The translations under genes and the position numbers were made by a program. This document shows, in pieces, positions 10,715-20,170 of a stretch of DNA of 64,000 nt. Each line of letters opens with the position of its first letter. The stretch's first letter is position 1. Source of the DNA: Phlegmacium glaucopus (lineage: Eukaryota; Basidiomycota; Agaricomycetes; Agaricales; Cortinariaceae). The stretch lies in the NCBI GenBank assembly GCA_015039465.1, contig MU130553.1:674213-738212 (forward strand), read 5' to 3'. Under the pieces are notes generated by a model. The model saw only the letters and a program-made list of their open reading frames with translations. It did no database searches and was not told the DNA's origin.

Positions 10715-11221
10715 GCCACAACAACGATGACAAAGCCTTGTACATAATGGGAGATGTAGTTGATGTGTCCATAAAGGGGCCGTTCTTGAAATGATGGACC
10801 AAAGATACGATCAAACGCGAGCCGATGACCGATGCGAATAGTAGATTGATCGCTTTGCTGGATCACTAGCCAAGGAACGAACGGATGGTATATGCTTAGG
10901 AGCATGTCGATAGTGAAAACAATGGAGAGCATAGTGTGAGACATTGAGAGTATGATGAGCAATGGGGATGTTATCGTTGAACGAATGATATTGTTGACCA
11001 GGAACACGATTCAGGGCTGCTTCCAAAATAGGTAAGTGAATTTGAAGTCCGCTTATTTTCATGATGGCGACTTTTAAGCTTTCTTCTCACGCTACCAATC
11101 AGTATTGGTGCGCGATACCGGAACCGCTAGAACTGGTTCGAACAGTTGAACCAATAAATTTAAATTGAATTATATTGCACTGGGTACTCTATTTTATTGT
11201 AATAAGCTGCTACCCTCACTA

Positions 11222-11862
11222 CTAGCTTTAATGAAATAAAAAGAATAACCCCCTATGAGGGGGGGATGCTGTTGTTAGAGGTTGTTATCATAGTGTATTG
11301 AGATGGAAAAAGAAAAACCTCGTTCGTGGCGCCTAAAACAGGGGGCGCAGGCATCTAACAGGGGGTCATAGGGGGTGATGGTGGTGCAAGTGATGATGGT
11401 TGTTGTGATCCTCGCTGTTGAACATGGCATTGGCGATTGGCATCGGTAGTGGTGGCCTGATATAGCCATCGTCCTTGTTGTTGTGGTTGTGTGTGGTGAT
11501 GTGGTGCCATGGCGAGGTGGTGTGGCTCGTCGCCGCTGTCATGTCCATTCATTCACTGTTGTCCATCCATTCACCTGTCGTTGTTCTCCAATTGTTTGTT
11601 GTTGTTGTCTGTTCATCCATCCGTTCATTGTCTCTGGTTTGTTTATCATTTGTCGTTCATTCATTTGTCTTTGTTCATGTTCATTTGTTCATCGTCATCG
11701 TTCCCTGTTCTCGTTTGTTTGTTATTGTTCATTGAATTGTTGTATTTTGTTCATCATTTGTCTATAGTAGTTTGCATTAGATTCAAATTAAAATTGAAAA
11801 AAAATACCTACCAGAGGGAAGTGCCCATGCTTGTCATCAATGTGGCCCATCATCGCGAGGTC
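11222..11862. other. Low-complexity DNA with one hairpin
   Basis: No credible gene; the ORFs here are TTG/CAT-rich low complexity. It has a C5/G7 hairpin (11249-11265, CCCCCTATGAGGGGGGG) preceded by A-rich DNA. Around 11335-11390 there is a segment whose diverged direct copy, also downstream of a similar hairpin, lies at 13690-13730. Confidence 0.5.
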
Positions 11863-13515
11863 TTTACACTCCCCCACGTCTTCCTGGAGGATTCCTGGTG
11901 GATTCCTACCTATTCCTGGAGGATTCCGGGAGGAATTTTCTACCAGCCAATTCCCCCTGAAATTGACATTCCTGGCTCTTCCCAGTCCAGGAGGATTCCA
12001 GGAGGATTCCTGGTACACAATGAAATTGATACCAGGATTCCCGGAATTCCTTAGGAATCCCCAACACAGAATCCACCCGGAATCTTGGGAATTCCATCAA
12101 CTCTTACTTTTAAATATTATTCAAAATTAAAAGAACCATATATAAGTCAATAGTAATTTAAATGTATATAAGTTAACTGTAATTTGTATATGTGTGGTGG
12201 CAATGCCTTGCCGCCATTCAAATTCCAAATTTTGTTCAGACCGCAAGGTATGGTCACGTGACCGCACTCCTCACAAATCAACAAACATCATTTCGTCTTC
12301 TCACAACTACCACAACAACCAGGACGATCAAGGACGACAAGACGGGTGGCGACGACGACCAACGACGACAATGAGCAACAACAACAACGAGGAGGGGTAA
12401 CAACGAGGAGAGGTAACAACGACAAGGGGTAACAACGACGAGGGGTAACAACGACGACGACGACCACCACCACCACCACCACCACCGACGACCACAACAA
12501 CAACAACAACCATGGCCACAACGGCCGCAACGACGACGACGACGACCCCCCCTCACTTGGGGGGGGGTTGTTTTACTTTTATTGATATATTACGACGACG
12601 ACAGCACACAGACGACGACGACGACGACGCGAACGACGACCAGCACAACGACAACGACCCCCTCTACTGGGGGGGTTTTTATTTTTTATTTTTTATTCTA
12701 GTACACTACACGGACGATGACCGCAACGACCACCACCACGCACCACCACCACCACTACCACGCACCACCACCACCATGCACCACCACCACCACACACAAC
12801 AACCACGTACGACAACGACGACCCCCCCTCGCTGGGGGGGTTTTTACTTTTATTACCCGGATAAACACACACGAACAATGGCCACGACGACGACCCCCCC
12901 CCCTCACTGGGGGTTTTTATTTTTATTAGCAAGGTGACGACACATGAATGACGGCCGCGACGACGACCAGCATGGACGACGACACCCCCCCTCACCGGGG
13001 GGTCTTTTTTAATTTTTTTGTTCTTTATTTTAATTGACTACGACGACATGTGCAAACGATGATGAACCCCCTTTCATGGGGGTTTTATATATATATTTTT
13101 ATTACGATCGACAACCCCCTCATGGGGGTACATTTTTAGTTTTGTTAATAGGTTATTAATAAGTGAATAATATATTATTAATGTGAATTTGTATTTATAT
13201 AATTTTCAATATATATCTAACAATCAAAAGTCAAAAAAAATCAAGGAAAAATAAATTAAATAAAACAAGTCAATGACTTGGCTGATTTCACCAGAATTCC
13301 ACCAGGAACTCACCAGGAATCCACCAGGAATCCACCAGGAATTAACAAGGAATCCACCAGGAATTAGATAGGAATCCCAGGAATCCACCCGGAATCCACC
13401 CGGAATCCGTGAGGAATTTTCTCATTTACCAGGAATTCCTGGATTCCTGGAGGATTCCTCCAGGATTCCGGGCAGTCCGGGCGGATTCCTGGAGGAAGAT
13501 GTGGGGGAGTGTAAA
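11863..13515. mobile_element. Putative TIR element with GGATTCC subterminal repeats and hairpin-array core
   Basis: The left end TTTACACTCCCCCACGTCTT (11863) is matched in inverted orientation at 13496-13515. Inside each end are ~220 bp of degenerate CCAGGAATCC/GGATTCCTGG words (11880-12100; 13290-13500), arranged as inverted halves. The core holds CGA/CAC simple repeats and seven hairpins (12546-13128) followed by AT-rich DNA. There is no transposase ORF, so if mobile it is non-autonomous. A clean target duplication was not found, so the boundaries are those of the inverted repeat only. Confidence 0.6.
12546..13128 (+). repeat. Array of seven C-run/G-run hairpins followed by T-tracts
   Basis: Seven units share the plan C5-10, loop TCACT or similar, G5-9. 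Most are followed within a few bases by a T-rich stretch. C-runs start at 12546, 12658, 12822, 12894, 12985, 13067 and 13115. Most are introduced by GAC/CGACGA repeats. Two further hairpins of opposite polarity (A-rich on the left) flank the element at 11249 and 13646. Confidence 0.85.
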
Positions 13516-14085
13516 GTTCAGCATCATCGCACTCGTCATCGGGGCTGCTTTGGATGGGTGTTAGTAGGTGGCAAAGGTGGTGAGGGAGGTCCTGGGCATC
13601 ATACGTCGAGCCTAGCTGTTCATAGTTAATAAAGATAAAGAAAAACCCCCCTTGTTGAGGGAGGGATTGCTAAAATGACCGGTGGGTGCCCAAAACGAGG
13701 GCAGCGACGTCTAACAAGGGGTGATGGTGGGATGATGACGAGGGTGGGTCGTCGTCGTCATCAGTGGAAACCGAAGTAGAGGCTTGGAGGATCATGGACA
13801 GCCTAATCGATGACGATGGTTAAATATTACTTGAAGATACGATAGGCAAAGTTGAACACTCACAGTAATGCCAGCGACTTGTGCGCTTGCAGCCGCAGCG
13901 GTAACGAGAACAGATAGCATGGCGATCGGTGGTGCTCATGTTGACAACCAATGTCGAAGTTGCTGGTTCAGGGCTGGAACCTAGAGCATCATTGCTGGAG
14001 TTTTTGGTGTTCTTGTCACTATTGACATCGCAGGTTGAAAAGGTTCAAACTCCAAATTCCAAAGCATCGGGCCAAGCGCCTAACA
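13516..14085. other. Gene-free flank with hairpin and direct repeat
   Basis: Contains the C6/G-rich hairpin at 13646-13665 and a diverged direct copy (about 13690-13730) of 11335-11390. No coding signal. Confidence 0.45.
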
Positions 14086-14089
14086 ACAG

Positions 14090-14325
14090 TATTTTATAGA
14101 TTATAAAATAAACTCTGCACAGAAAATTTAGGAAAAAATATGGTCAGAGAGTTCGGTTTGAACCGGTTTGAACCCAGTTCTCAAAATTTTAGAAATCTGA
14201 GAACCGAGAACCGGACTGGTAGCCCAAAATCCTTGGACCGAACTGAACTGAACCTGAACCGACGGTTCGGTTCTTTCGGTTCTCGGTTCTTGCGTCAGTT
14301 CGGAACCGAACTTTGGCATCACTAG
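14090..14325 (-). repeat. GAACCG-rich repeat element, second copy
   Basis: Reverse-orientation relative of the element at 9464. On the minus strand it starts TAGTGATGCCAAAGTTC at about 14325, runs through GAACCG/GGTTC words, and ends in AT-rich sequence near 14090. It is internally self-complementary in places. Confidence 0.6.
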
Positions 14326-14330
14326 GCAAC

Positions 14331-15361
14331 ATGATGACAAATAGGTGGTGGTTGTGGTTGATGAAACAACAAATGACTTCACCTTGGTCAGCGATTTGTA
14401 ATTAAGCCAAAATATTTTTAAGCCCAGTCGTCCAGATAGACACTTTTTTAGATCAACTAGTGAGACTGTATCTTAGTAAGTATGAGTCAGCGGTGATAGA
14501 AGAGCCCAAGCAACCTCATTTGGCAGTAAGTAGCAGAGGAGGACACAATCCTTCCAAACGCTCATCAACAACAGAAGAGGCTTTTGAAAACGCTGGATCA
14601 GTATAAAAAGTTGGATTGACTCCTATGCTTGGACGACAACAATGACAACGACCAGTCCAAGACATTGTCAACAGTCCCAATGTTCTCAATGACAATCCTA
14701 GCAACTGCAAACCTCACCAGATCCTTCCTTATCACCTCTGTTCTCTCCATCATCAAGATGGCTTATCAGCTGACCCCATTGCATCCAGCCCCAAGGTCTG
14801 GGTGACTTGTGGCCTGGGATGACATAGATGACTGCCAGAACTGAGGCTTAAGGTCCAGGTGTGCTATTTACTACATCAGCAAATTCAGGATTTTTCCATA
14901 GTTTGTCATAGTCACATCACACAAAGTTGTAATTTCCCATAGTATCATATAGTCACATCACCAGACTTATAGTTCCATAGCATCTCATAGCATCCATGTG
15001 ACGTGCACCAGCACTGTCCAGCAGTGTATCGTCACACTATCATTACTCTATCACACTGGCATAGCTTTGTCACCGTGTCACATTAGAGCCACACATTTTT
15101 CATTTAAGTTAAATAAACCAGCCCTAAACAAAGTCCATGTGCAAAGTTGATCTTTACATATATGGGAATTTTTTTGTCACTCCAACTTTGTTACTGTGCA
15201 TCTGTTGCCACATCTACCCTCTTCTCAACCACCACCATGTACTCTGGTGTTGCGTGGGCGGCGCCTGTTGAGCCCATTTTATTTTTTTAAAATTGTTTTT
15301 TAACTAATTAATACTACTGTTTAGGTTCTATCACTGACGACGCCAGATGCTCACTCTTAGC
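14331..15361. other. Gene-free DNA
   Basis: No supported gene or RNA. A degenerate CATAG/ATAGCAT-rich patch lies at 14930-15060. Confidence 0.5.
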
Positions 15362-15363
15362 TA

Positions 15364-15581
15364 CAGTAGCTCACAAAACTGTCCTAATGTTAAGCAGCTT
15401 TGGACTAATTGATTTATAACATAGTAATTATGTAAGCTATGATTCTGAAATTTAAATATGTCATAGGGGGACATATCACCTTTATAACAAATTCAAGATC
15501 ACATGATTCCAATGGAAATTAGTTGAGTAATTAATTAAATAATATAATATGTCATTGGGACAGTTTTGTGAGCCTCCATTA
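15364..15581 (+). repeat. Tc1 left TIR
   Basis: 218 bp, inverse of 16751-16968 with scattered mismatches. Confidence 0.88.
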
Positions 15582-15677
15582 TTGTATCATCATCTGTCAT
15601 ATAATGAGCTGAATTGTTGTAGATAAATTGTGAGAAAATTAAACAAGGTCAGGTGACTCTATTTGTGTAGATTTGGC

Positions 15678-16741
15678 ATGTTGAAATCAACTTCAACCAT
15701 CTTTCTTTCTTTCCACTACCTCATGAAGTCCATATCCTCCTCTCAACACTCTTCTGTCATCTCTCTTCTTCAAGAAGGATATTCCCTTTGTCAGATAGAG
15801 TCTAAAACTGGTCTAGGGAAGTCTACAGTTGGAAGGATAAAGAGGGAGGTGGATAGTGATAAGGAGAACAACAAAGGTGGACGACCTTCCAAGCTCTCCC
15901 CTCATGATAAACAAGCTATTTTTCATCAAATCACTACTGGAAAGCTTGATAATGCTGTTCAGGCTACCCATTACATCAATGACATTGTTCCCTCCCCTGT
16001 TTCTCCTCAAACAGTCTGGAGAGCTCTCAAGAAAAACAATTTTTGCTCTGATGTTACACAGAGATGACCTCTTCTCACAAAGGCCCATTGCAAAGCTCGA
16101 CTCAAATTTGCCCAGTATCATGCCAATTGGACAGTAGAGGATTGGAAGAGGGTCTTGTGGTCAGATGAGACCAAGACCAACAGGATTGGGTCAGCTGGAA
16201 GGGTGTATACTTGGAAACCAAGAGGAGAACCACTTTCTGATAGGACCACCACACCAACTGTCAAGCATGGAGGAGGAAACAATCTCATGATATGGGGTGT
16301 ATGGGATGGAATGGAGTGAGGTCACTTGTGGAGGTTCAGGGGATCATGAATGCAGAGCAGTACTGTCAGATATTGGAGCATGGAGTGGAGGAAAGCTTTG
16401 AAATGTTGGAAATACCAGATAGGGAGAGGATTTTTCAGCAAGATAATGACCCCAAACACACATGCAAAAAGGCAAATCAGTGGTTTGAAGACAATGAAGT
16501 TGAAGTTCTCAAGTGGCCTGCCCAATCCCCTGACTTAAACCCCATTGAACACTTGTGGACCCACCTCAAAAAGCAAATGAATGGTTATCCAACACCACCC
16601 AAAGGAGTATTTGAATTATGAGAAAGGGTGGCAAAGGAATGGAATGAAATACCTCCAGAAACCTGCCAAAGACTTATAGAAAGCATGCCAAGGAGGATAG
16701 AGGCTGTTCTTAAAGCAAAAGGAGGTCATACTAAGTACTAG
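15678..16741 (+). pseudogene. Tc1 transposase, degenerate
   Basis: The ATG at 15678 opens an N-terminal helix-turn-helix region (SLLQEGYSLCQIESKTGLGKS, then GGRPSKLS). The DDE domain follows in two frames: WKRVLWSDETK carries the first Asp, [12 protein letters not shown] the second and NPIEHLW the Glu, with 34 residues between the last two (D34E, Tc1 type). Damage: an in-frame TGA at 16065-16067, a one-base loss near 16298 shifting the frame inside the MIWG block, and an in-frame TGA at 16619-16621 where a Trp or Arg codon is expected. The natural end is TAG at 16739-16741. No functional protein is expected. Confidence 0.88.
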
Positions 16742-16750
16742 TTGAGAGAA

Positions 16751-16968
16751 TAATGGAGGCTCACAAAACTGTCCCAATGACATATTATCTTATTTAATTA
16801 ATTTCTCAACTAATTTCCATTGGAATCATGTGATCTTAAATTTGTTATGAAGGTGATATGTCCCCCTATAACATATTTAAATTTCAAAATTATAGCTTAC
16901 ATAATTACTATGTTATAACTCAATTAGTCCAAAGCTGCTTAACATTGGGACAGTTTTGTGAGCTACTG
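16751..16968 (-). repeat. Tc1 right TIR
   Basis: Inverse partner of 15364-15581, same length. Confidence 0.88.
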
Positions 16969-16970
16969 TA

Positions 16971-17505
16971 TGGCCTCATCATTTACTCAGCTCCTCCCCA
17001 TCAAAATAGGTTTGCTTTGGTACATCTGATACCCACCCACCCCCAGCATACTACCACAACCACTAACAGCAACAAATGACGAGTTGCATACCTACCTCCT
17101 AGCCCCAGAAGGTGGCAACAAGCGCCAAGGTGAGGAGTTTTTTGAATTTCTTACTGTTCTTTTTAAAAACTAACAAATTGCTACTTTTAGCTACAATTTT
17201 GACAACCTCAACTACCCAGCCCCTCCTCCCCATCCAAATGGGATGTGAGGGGTTTGTTTTGGGCCATTTCAACACTCCAACCACCTCTGCCTGTTTTCAA
17301 CACACAACAGCATCCGACACCTCGTTTACGAACCTACTATTGATAGTATGGGTAGTACATATATGATATGACTCAGACTCTGTGTAGATAGTTGAATATG
17401 ATTTATATATATATTAATTTTCCTTATCCTTGCGTGAACTTGGAACATTAGCTTTCTAGCCTCAGATTGAATAGTATATTGTAATATTAACCCTACCCTA
17501 TATCA
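16971..17505. other. Gene-free DNA
   Basis: Short ORFs only, with no recognisable product, RNA or repeat. Confidence 0.5.
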
Positions 17506-17814
17506 TCAGGAAAATCTAGAAAAAACTTAAACAGGCTTATTCTTGGCTTAGTGGACTTATTGCCTGCTAAGCACAAATAAGCCAAAAATAAGCAAATGAC
17601 TTGGCTTAGATGCCTCAATTTGCAACTTAACACACTTAATTTGTACTTAATTCAACTTAGATCACCAGATTTTGAATTCCAAGCTCAAATAAGTAGCCTT
17701 AAGTACTCATTAAGCCTGTGTAAGCCAAGTCATTTTCTTATTTTTGTGCTTAGCAGGCAATAAGCCCACTAAGCCAAGAATAAGCCTGTTTAAGTTTTTT
17801 CTATATTTTCCTGA
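17506..17814. mobile_element. 309-bp MITE with ~95-bp TIRs
   Basis: The left arm TCAGGAAAATCTAG... is matched by the right arm ending CTATATTTTCCTGA. Complementarity runs about 95 bp per arm (through GGCTTATTCTTGGCTTAGTG and ATGACTTGGCTTA) around a ~100-bp centre, so the element can fold as one long hairpin. TAAGCC/GGCTTA words recur inside. Target duplication is not clear. Confidence 0.8.
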
Positions 17815-18184
17815 TGTCATAGCACTGTATAGTAAATATATAGCACCACATAGTGTGACCGTGATGCTTGACAGCGCTGTAAACAAAGGACCCTTTGCTA
17901 TGGCACTATGGCGCTGTATGGTGCTGTCCAGTGCTGGTAAGCAGACCCCGAGTTTGCTGATGTAGGAGACACTTGTCCTGGTACCCAATGCAAATGTGGT
18001 GATGGAGAAGGAGATGACAGGGTCATGGACGGGGCCATGGTGAGGGTACGAGCATAATCAATCAGCGTGGTCAATCAACCTTTGGAGACAAGAGAAACAC
18101 AATAGATGTCTATATATGAGTAAGTCGTCAATCATTTCCAGCTCATGGATGATGGATCATGCGGTCTGTTTCCTAGTAGATCTT
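17815..18184. other. Gene-free, ATAGCAC-rich patch
   Basis: 17815-17945 carries loosely repeated ATAGCACTGTATAG / GGCACTATGGCGCTGTATGG words like those at 10270-10420. No gene. Confidence 0.45.
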
Positions 18185-18263
18185 GGGGGCCATGTGCAGG
18201 GCATTGGGAATGTTAGGTTGATCTAGATAATTTCCCACCACATCTATACACTACACAAAGTGT
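18185..18263. repeat. Dispersed repeat, inverted copy of 3899-3980
   Basis: Shares CATGTGCAGGGCATTG and TTTCCCACCACATCTAT with the reverse complement of the copy at 3899-3980. Confidence 0.75.
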
Positions 18264-18830
18264 GCATATATCGTGTCTAGTACTAGTTGTCTGGATGTGT
18301 GTTTCTGATACTTAACATGTTTTTTGTTGCAAAGTGTGATGCATGTTGGGTATAACTAACTATAAATTATAATGAGACGAGTACCATCCAAGTCTAGACA
18401 AACTATGACCATGGAAAGAATATATTGCAGGACAAGGGAACAGACAAGCAGTTCAGAGAGGGACAACTCAGTTGCTCACAGGATCATACCAAGAGATCAG
18501 GCTACATTACTTCAGCAAGTGGTTTGAAATGGAAAAATATGTAGCTTACCTAATCAGGCCATAAGCTTGAGGAAACAATTGAGAGAGTTGAGGATTTAAT
18601 GAAGCAGGCTGAATCTGATATTGCAGGTGGTTAAGGAGACCCTAAGCATCATGAGTGAATGAAAGTGCCCTAGCAAGAACCGTAGCAGCTTACATGTTGA
18701 CCAAGAATGATAAATGTGGCATCATTTGGCAACGTAGGATGAAAACAGATGACTGAATTCACTATTTGGTTTGTATGCAGAAACCTAGCACATAATATTA
18801 ATAATTGTTTCATGGGTATAAAGCTCTTAG
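18264..18830. other. Gene-free DNA
   Basis: Nothing recognisable; probably the degraded flank of the downstream gag-protease remnant. Confidence 0.4.
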
Positions 18831-19839
18831 CTAAGCGCACGAGATGTCCATGATAGCAAAACCTTCATCCTGATTGTTTCTCACGGCAGGATCAAGTAGG
18901 CTAGTGAGGATGATGGAAGTCTGAGCACCAGTGTCCCAGAGGCACCAGACATTCTCAAAGACGGATTGTTTTGAATTGTGGCCTGTGGTGCTGGTAATGA
19001 CAATACAAAGAGCCCAGATGAAAGGGAGCCGGTCAGCAGCCCCATCTTGAGATAAGGAGAGCCACTGGACATTAGGGAATGTCACGGGTTACCCATGGAA
19101 TTTCATGGGTTTTGACTATCTGGGCCTGTAGCTACAAATTCTGTGATCTCAGAACTTTTTTCTTATCCAAATCCGTTGAGAAATGGGTGAGTTATACCCC
19201 TACCAAGTTTTGGCCTTGAATTCAATTTATTCAAAGAATTGTGCCCTCAGCATCATTTTTGCTGACATAGGTTGCCCAAAATGGCCAATTTCCAAATTTG
19301 GCAAACCCATAGTCACTAATTGGTGTGCTGTGACATCACAATTGACCATAGGCCCCTGAAAATTTGCACAGCTGTAGCTTAGTGAGTTCTTCACCAATTT
19401 ACATGAAAAAATTTGCAAAATGTTCAGAAAATTCAGGGCTATCACATAATATGTAAAAACCCATTGTTAACCCACAGGTAACCTGTGACATTCCCTACTG
19501 GACGTTTGTGAATGGATCTGGAACCCTGCCATCCGGAAATGTTTGCCTTGTAAGTTCAAGGAGGTGATGACGGCGTTCCCCGGCTATGGGATCAATCTCA
19601 GGCAGGGTGGGAGGGTTTGGGATAAACCTGGAGGTTGTCGTGAATTGCATACCAGACAACTGCGCCAGAGGGTGAAGAGCGACTAGGGGAACGGTTAAAG
19701 GCAAACGGAAAAGTAGCCATAGGGACTCACGAATAGATGTAACACCAATCAACTTGGCTTCCTCCTCACGAATGTCTACCGGAAGAGGTGGCATGGCGAA
19801 TAGGTGGTCGTTCGTTTGTTCGTTGGGGCTGCCAGACAA
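18831..19839 (-). pseudogene. Gag-protease remnant with aspartic protease motif, split by MITE
   Basis: Minus-strand pieces 19498-19839 and 18831-19072 read continuously once the 425-bp insertion is ignored. The first contains IREEEAKLIG, ERRHHLLELT and FPDGRVPDPF. The second contains LSQDGAADRLPF, then LWDTGAQTSIIL, a retropepsin-type active-site D-T-G-A, and a partial flap side. The downstream RT is absent. It is related to the remnant at 4023-9365. It could be a retroelement fragment or a decayed host retropepsin gene; the repeat surroundings favour the first. Confidence 0.6.
19073..19497. mobile_element. 425-bp hAT-like MITE
   Basis: Ends are TAGGGAATGTCAC and its inverse GTGACATTCCCTA. 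The inverted match extends through GGTTACC. Flanking 8-bp duplications are CTGGACAT (19065-19072) and CTGGACGT (19498-19505), identical except for one G/A. An 8-bp duplication with TAGGG-type short TIRs points to the hAT superfamily. No ORF; non-autonomous. Confidence 0.85.
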
Positions 19840-20170
19840 AATAATAAATAACGATTCGAATGTCGACCAATGGGCTCAGGCTAACCCAGACTCAACCTGA
19901 ATCGCCATAGAAAGCAATATGCACAGGTTCAAATGTGAAATCCCTGAAGCGCGGTGGTCGTGCTATACAGCCGACTTGCGATGCACCTAAAGGAGTATAT
20001 CTACCAGACCATTAAGAAATCGGGGGGCAAATCAAGTTTCTTTTGTACAAAGTTAGCAGTGACTATGCCAGGAGCACCGTAATACACCACAGTTCTGCAT
20101 TAATTTAGAAAAACGCATAAGGATCCCAGATCTCTGATTCAATCTTTCAAGGGACATATCTCATATATCA
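19840..20170. other. Intergenic, 3' flank of the copper ATPase
   Basis: No gene seen; presumably contains the ATPase 3' UTR (minus strand). Confidence 0.5.

Larger units (their letters stand above)
9564..11117 (-). mobile_element. Mosaic non-autonomous element, copy 1
   Basis: 1,554 bp bounded by a 4-bp duplication CCGG (9560-9563, 11118-11121). Read on the minus strand it starts TATCGCGCACCAATAC and ends AACAACGATTTATA, exactly like copy 2 at 32415-33802, which has its own 4-bp duplication CCGC. The first ~404 bp (10714-11117) is nearly identical to copy 2. The last ~690 bp (9564-10251) is alignable but clearly more diverged. The middle (10252-10713) is unrelated to that of copy 2. No transposase is present. 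Class is unknown; the short terminal match TATCG/TATAAATCG suggests a DNA element. Confidence 0.7.
9464..11200 (+). repeat. GAACCG-rich repeat element, interrupted by mosaic element
   Basis: Begins with TAGTGATGCCAAAGTTC near 9464 and continues with many GAACC/GGTTC words to 9563. It resumes at 11118 (GGAACCGCTAGAACTGG) with further GAACC words to ~11150, then an AT-rich tail. The same start word, the same GAACCG core and an AT-rich tail occur in reverse orientation at about 14090-14325. The two therefore look like copies of one family; the right end is only approximate. Confidence 0.6.
15364..16968 (+). mobile_element. Tc1/mariner-type DNA transposon with 218-bp TIRs
   Basis: The element is flanked by TA (15362-15363, 16969-16970). 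The outer ends are CAGTAGCTCACAAAACTG and its inverse. The TIRs (15364-15581 and 16751-16968) are each 218 bp. Within each TIR the inner edge is itself an inverted copy of the outer edge (ACAGTTTTGTGAGC), giving each TIR palindromic ends. A broken D,D34E transposase lies between them. Confidence 0.9.

Noticed and set aside
10811..11062. Conserved 83-codon ORF, with a near-identical partner at 32470-32721
   Set aside because: The identity reflects the near-identical 404-bp DNA segment, overlapping ORFs exist in other frames, and no domain is recognisable.
12278..12995. Several long ORFs on both strands
   Set aside because: They are translations of CGA/CAC simple repeats and hairpins (poly-Thr, poly-Val, poly-Asp) without any domain.
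12546..13128. Rho-independent terminators or a CRISPR array
   Set aside because: The host is clearly eukaryotic, and the units vary in sequence and spacing with no constant repeat/unique spacer order.
12540..13260. Fragment of mitochondrial DNA with GC clusters
   Set aside because: GC hairpins in AT-rich DNA are suggestive, but no mitochondrial gene or tRNA is present.
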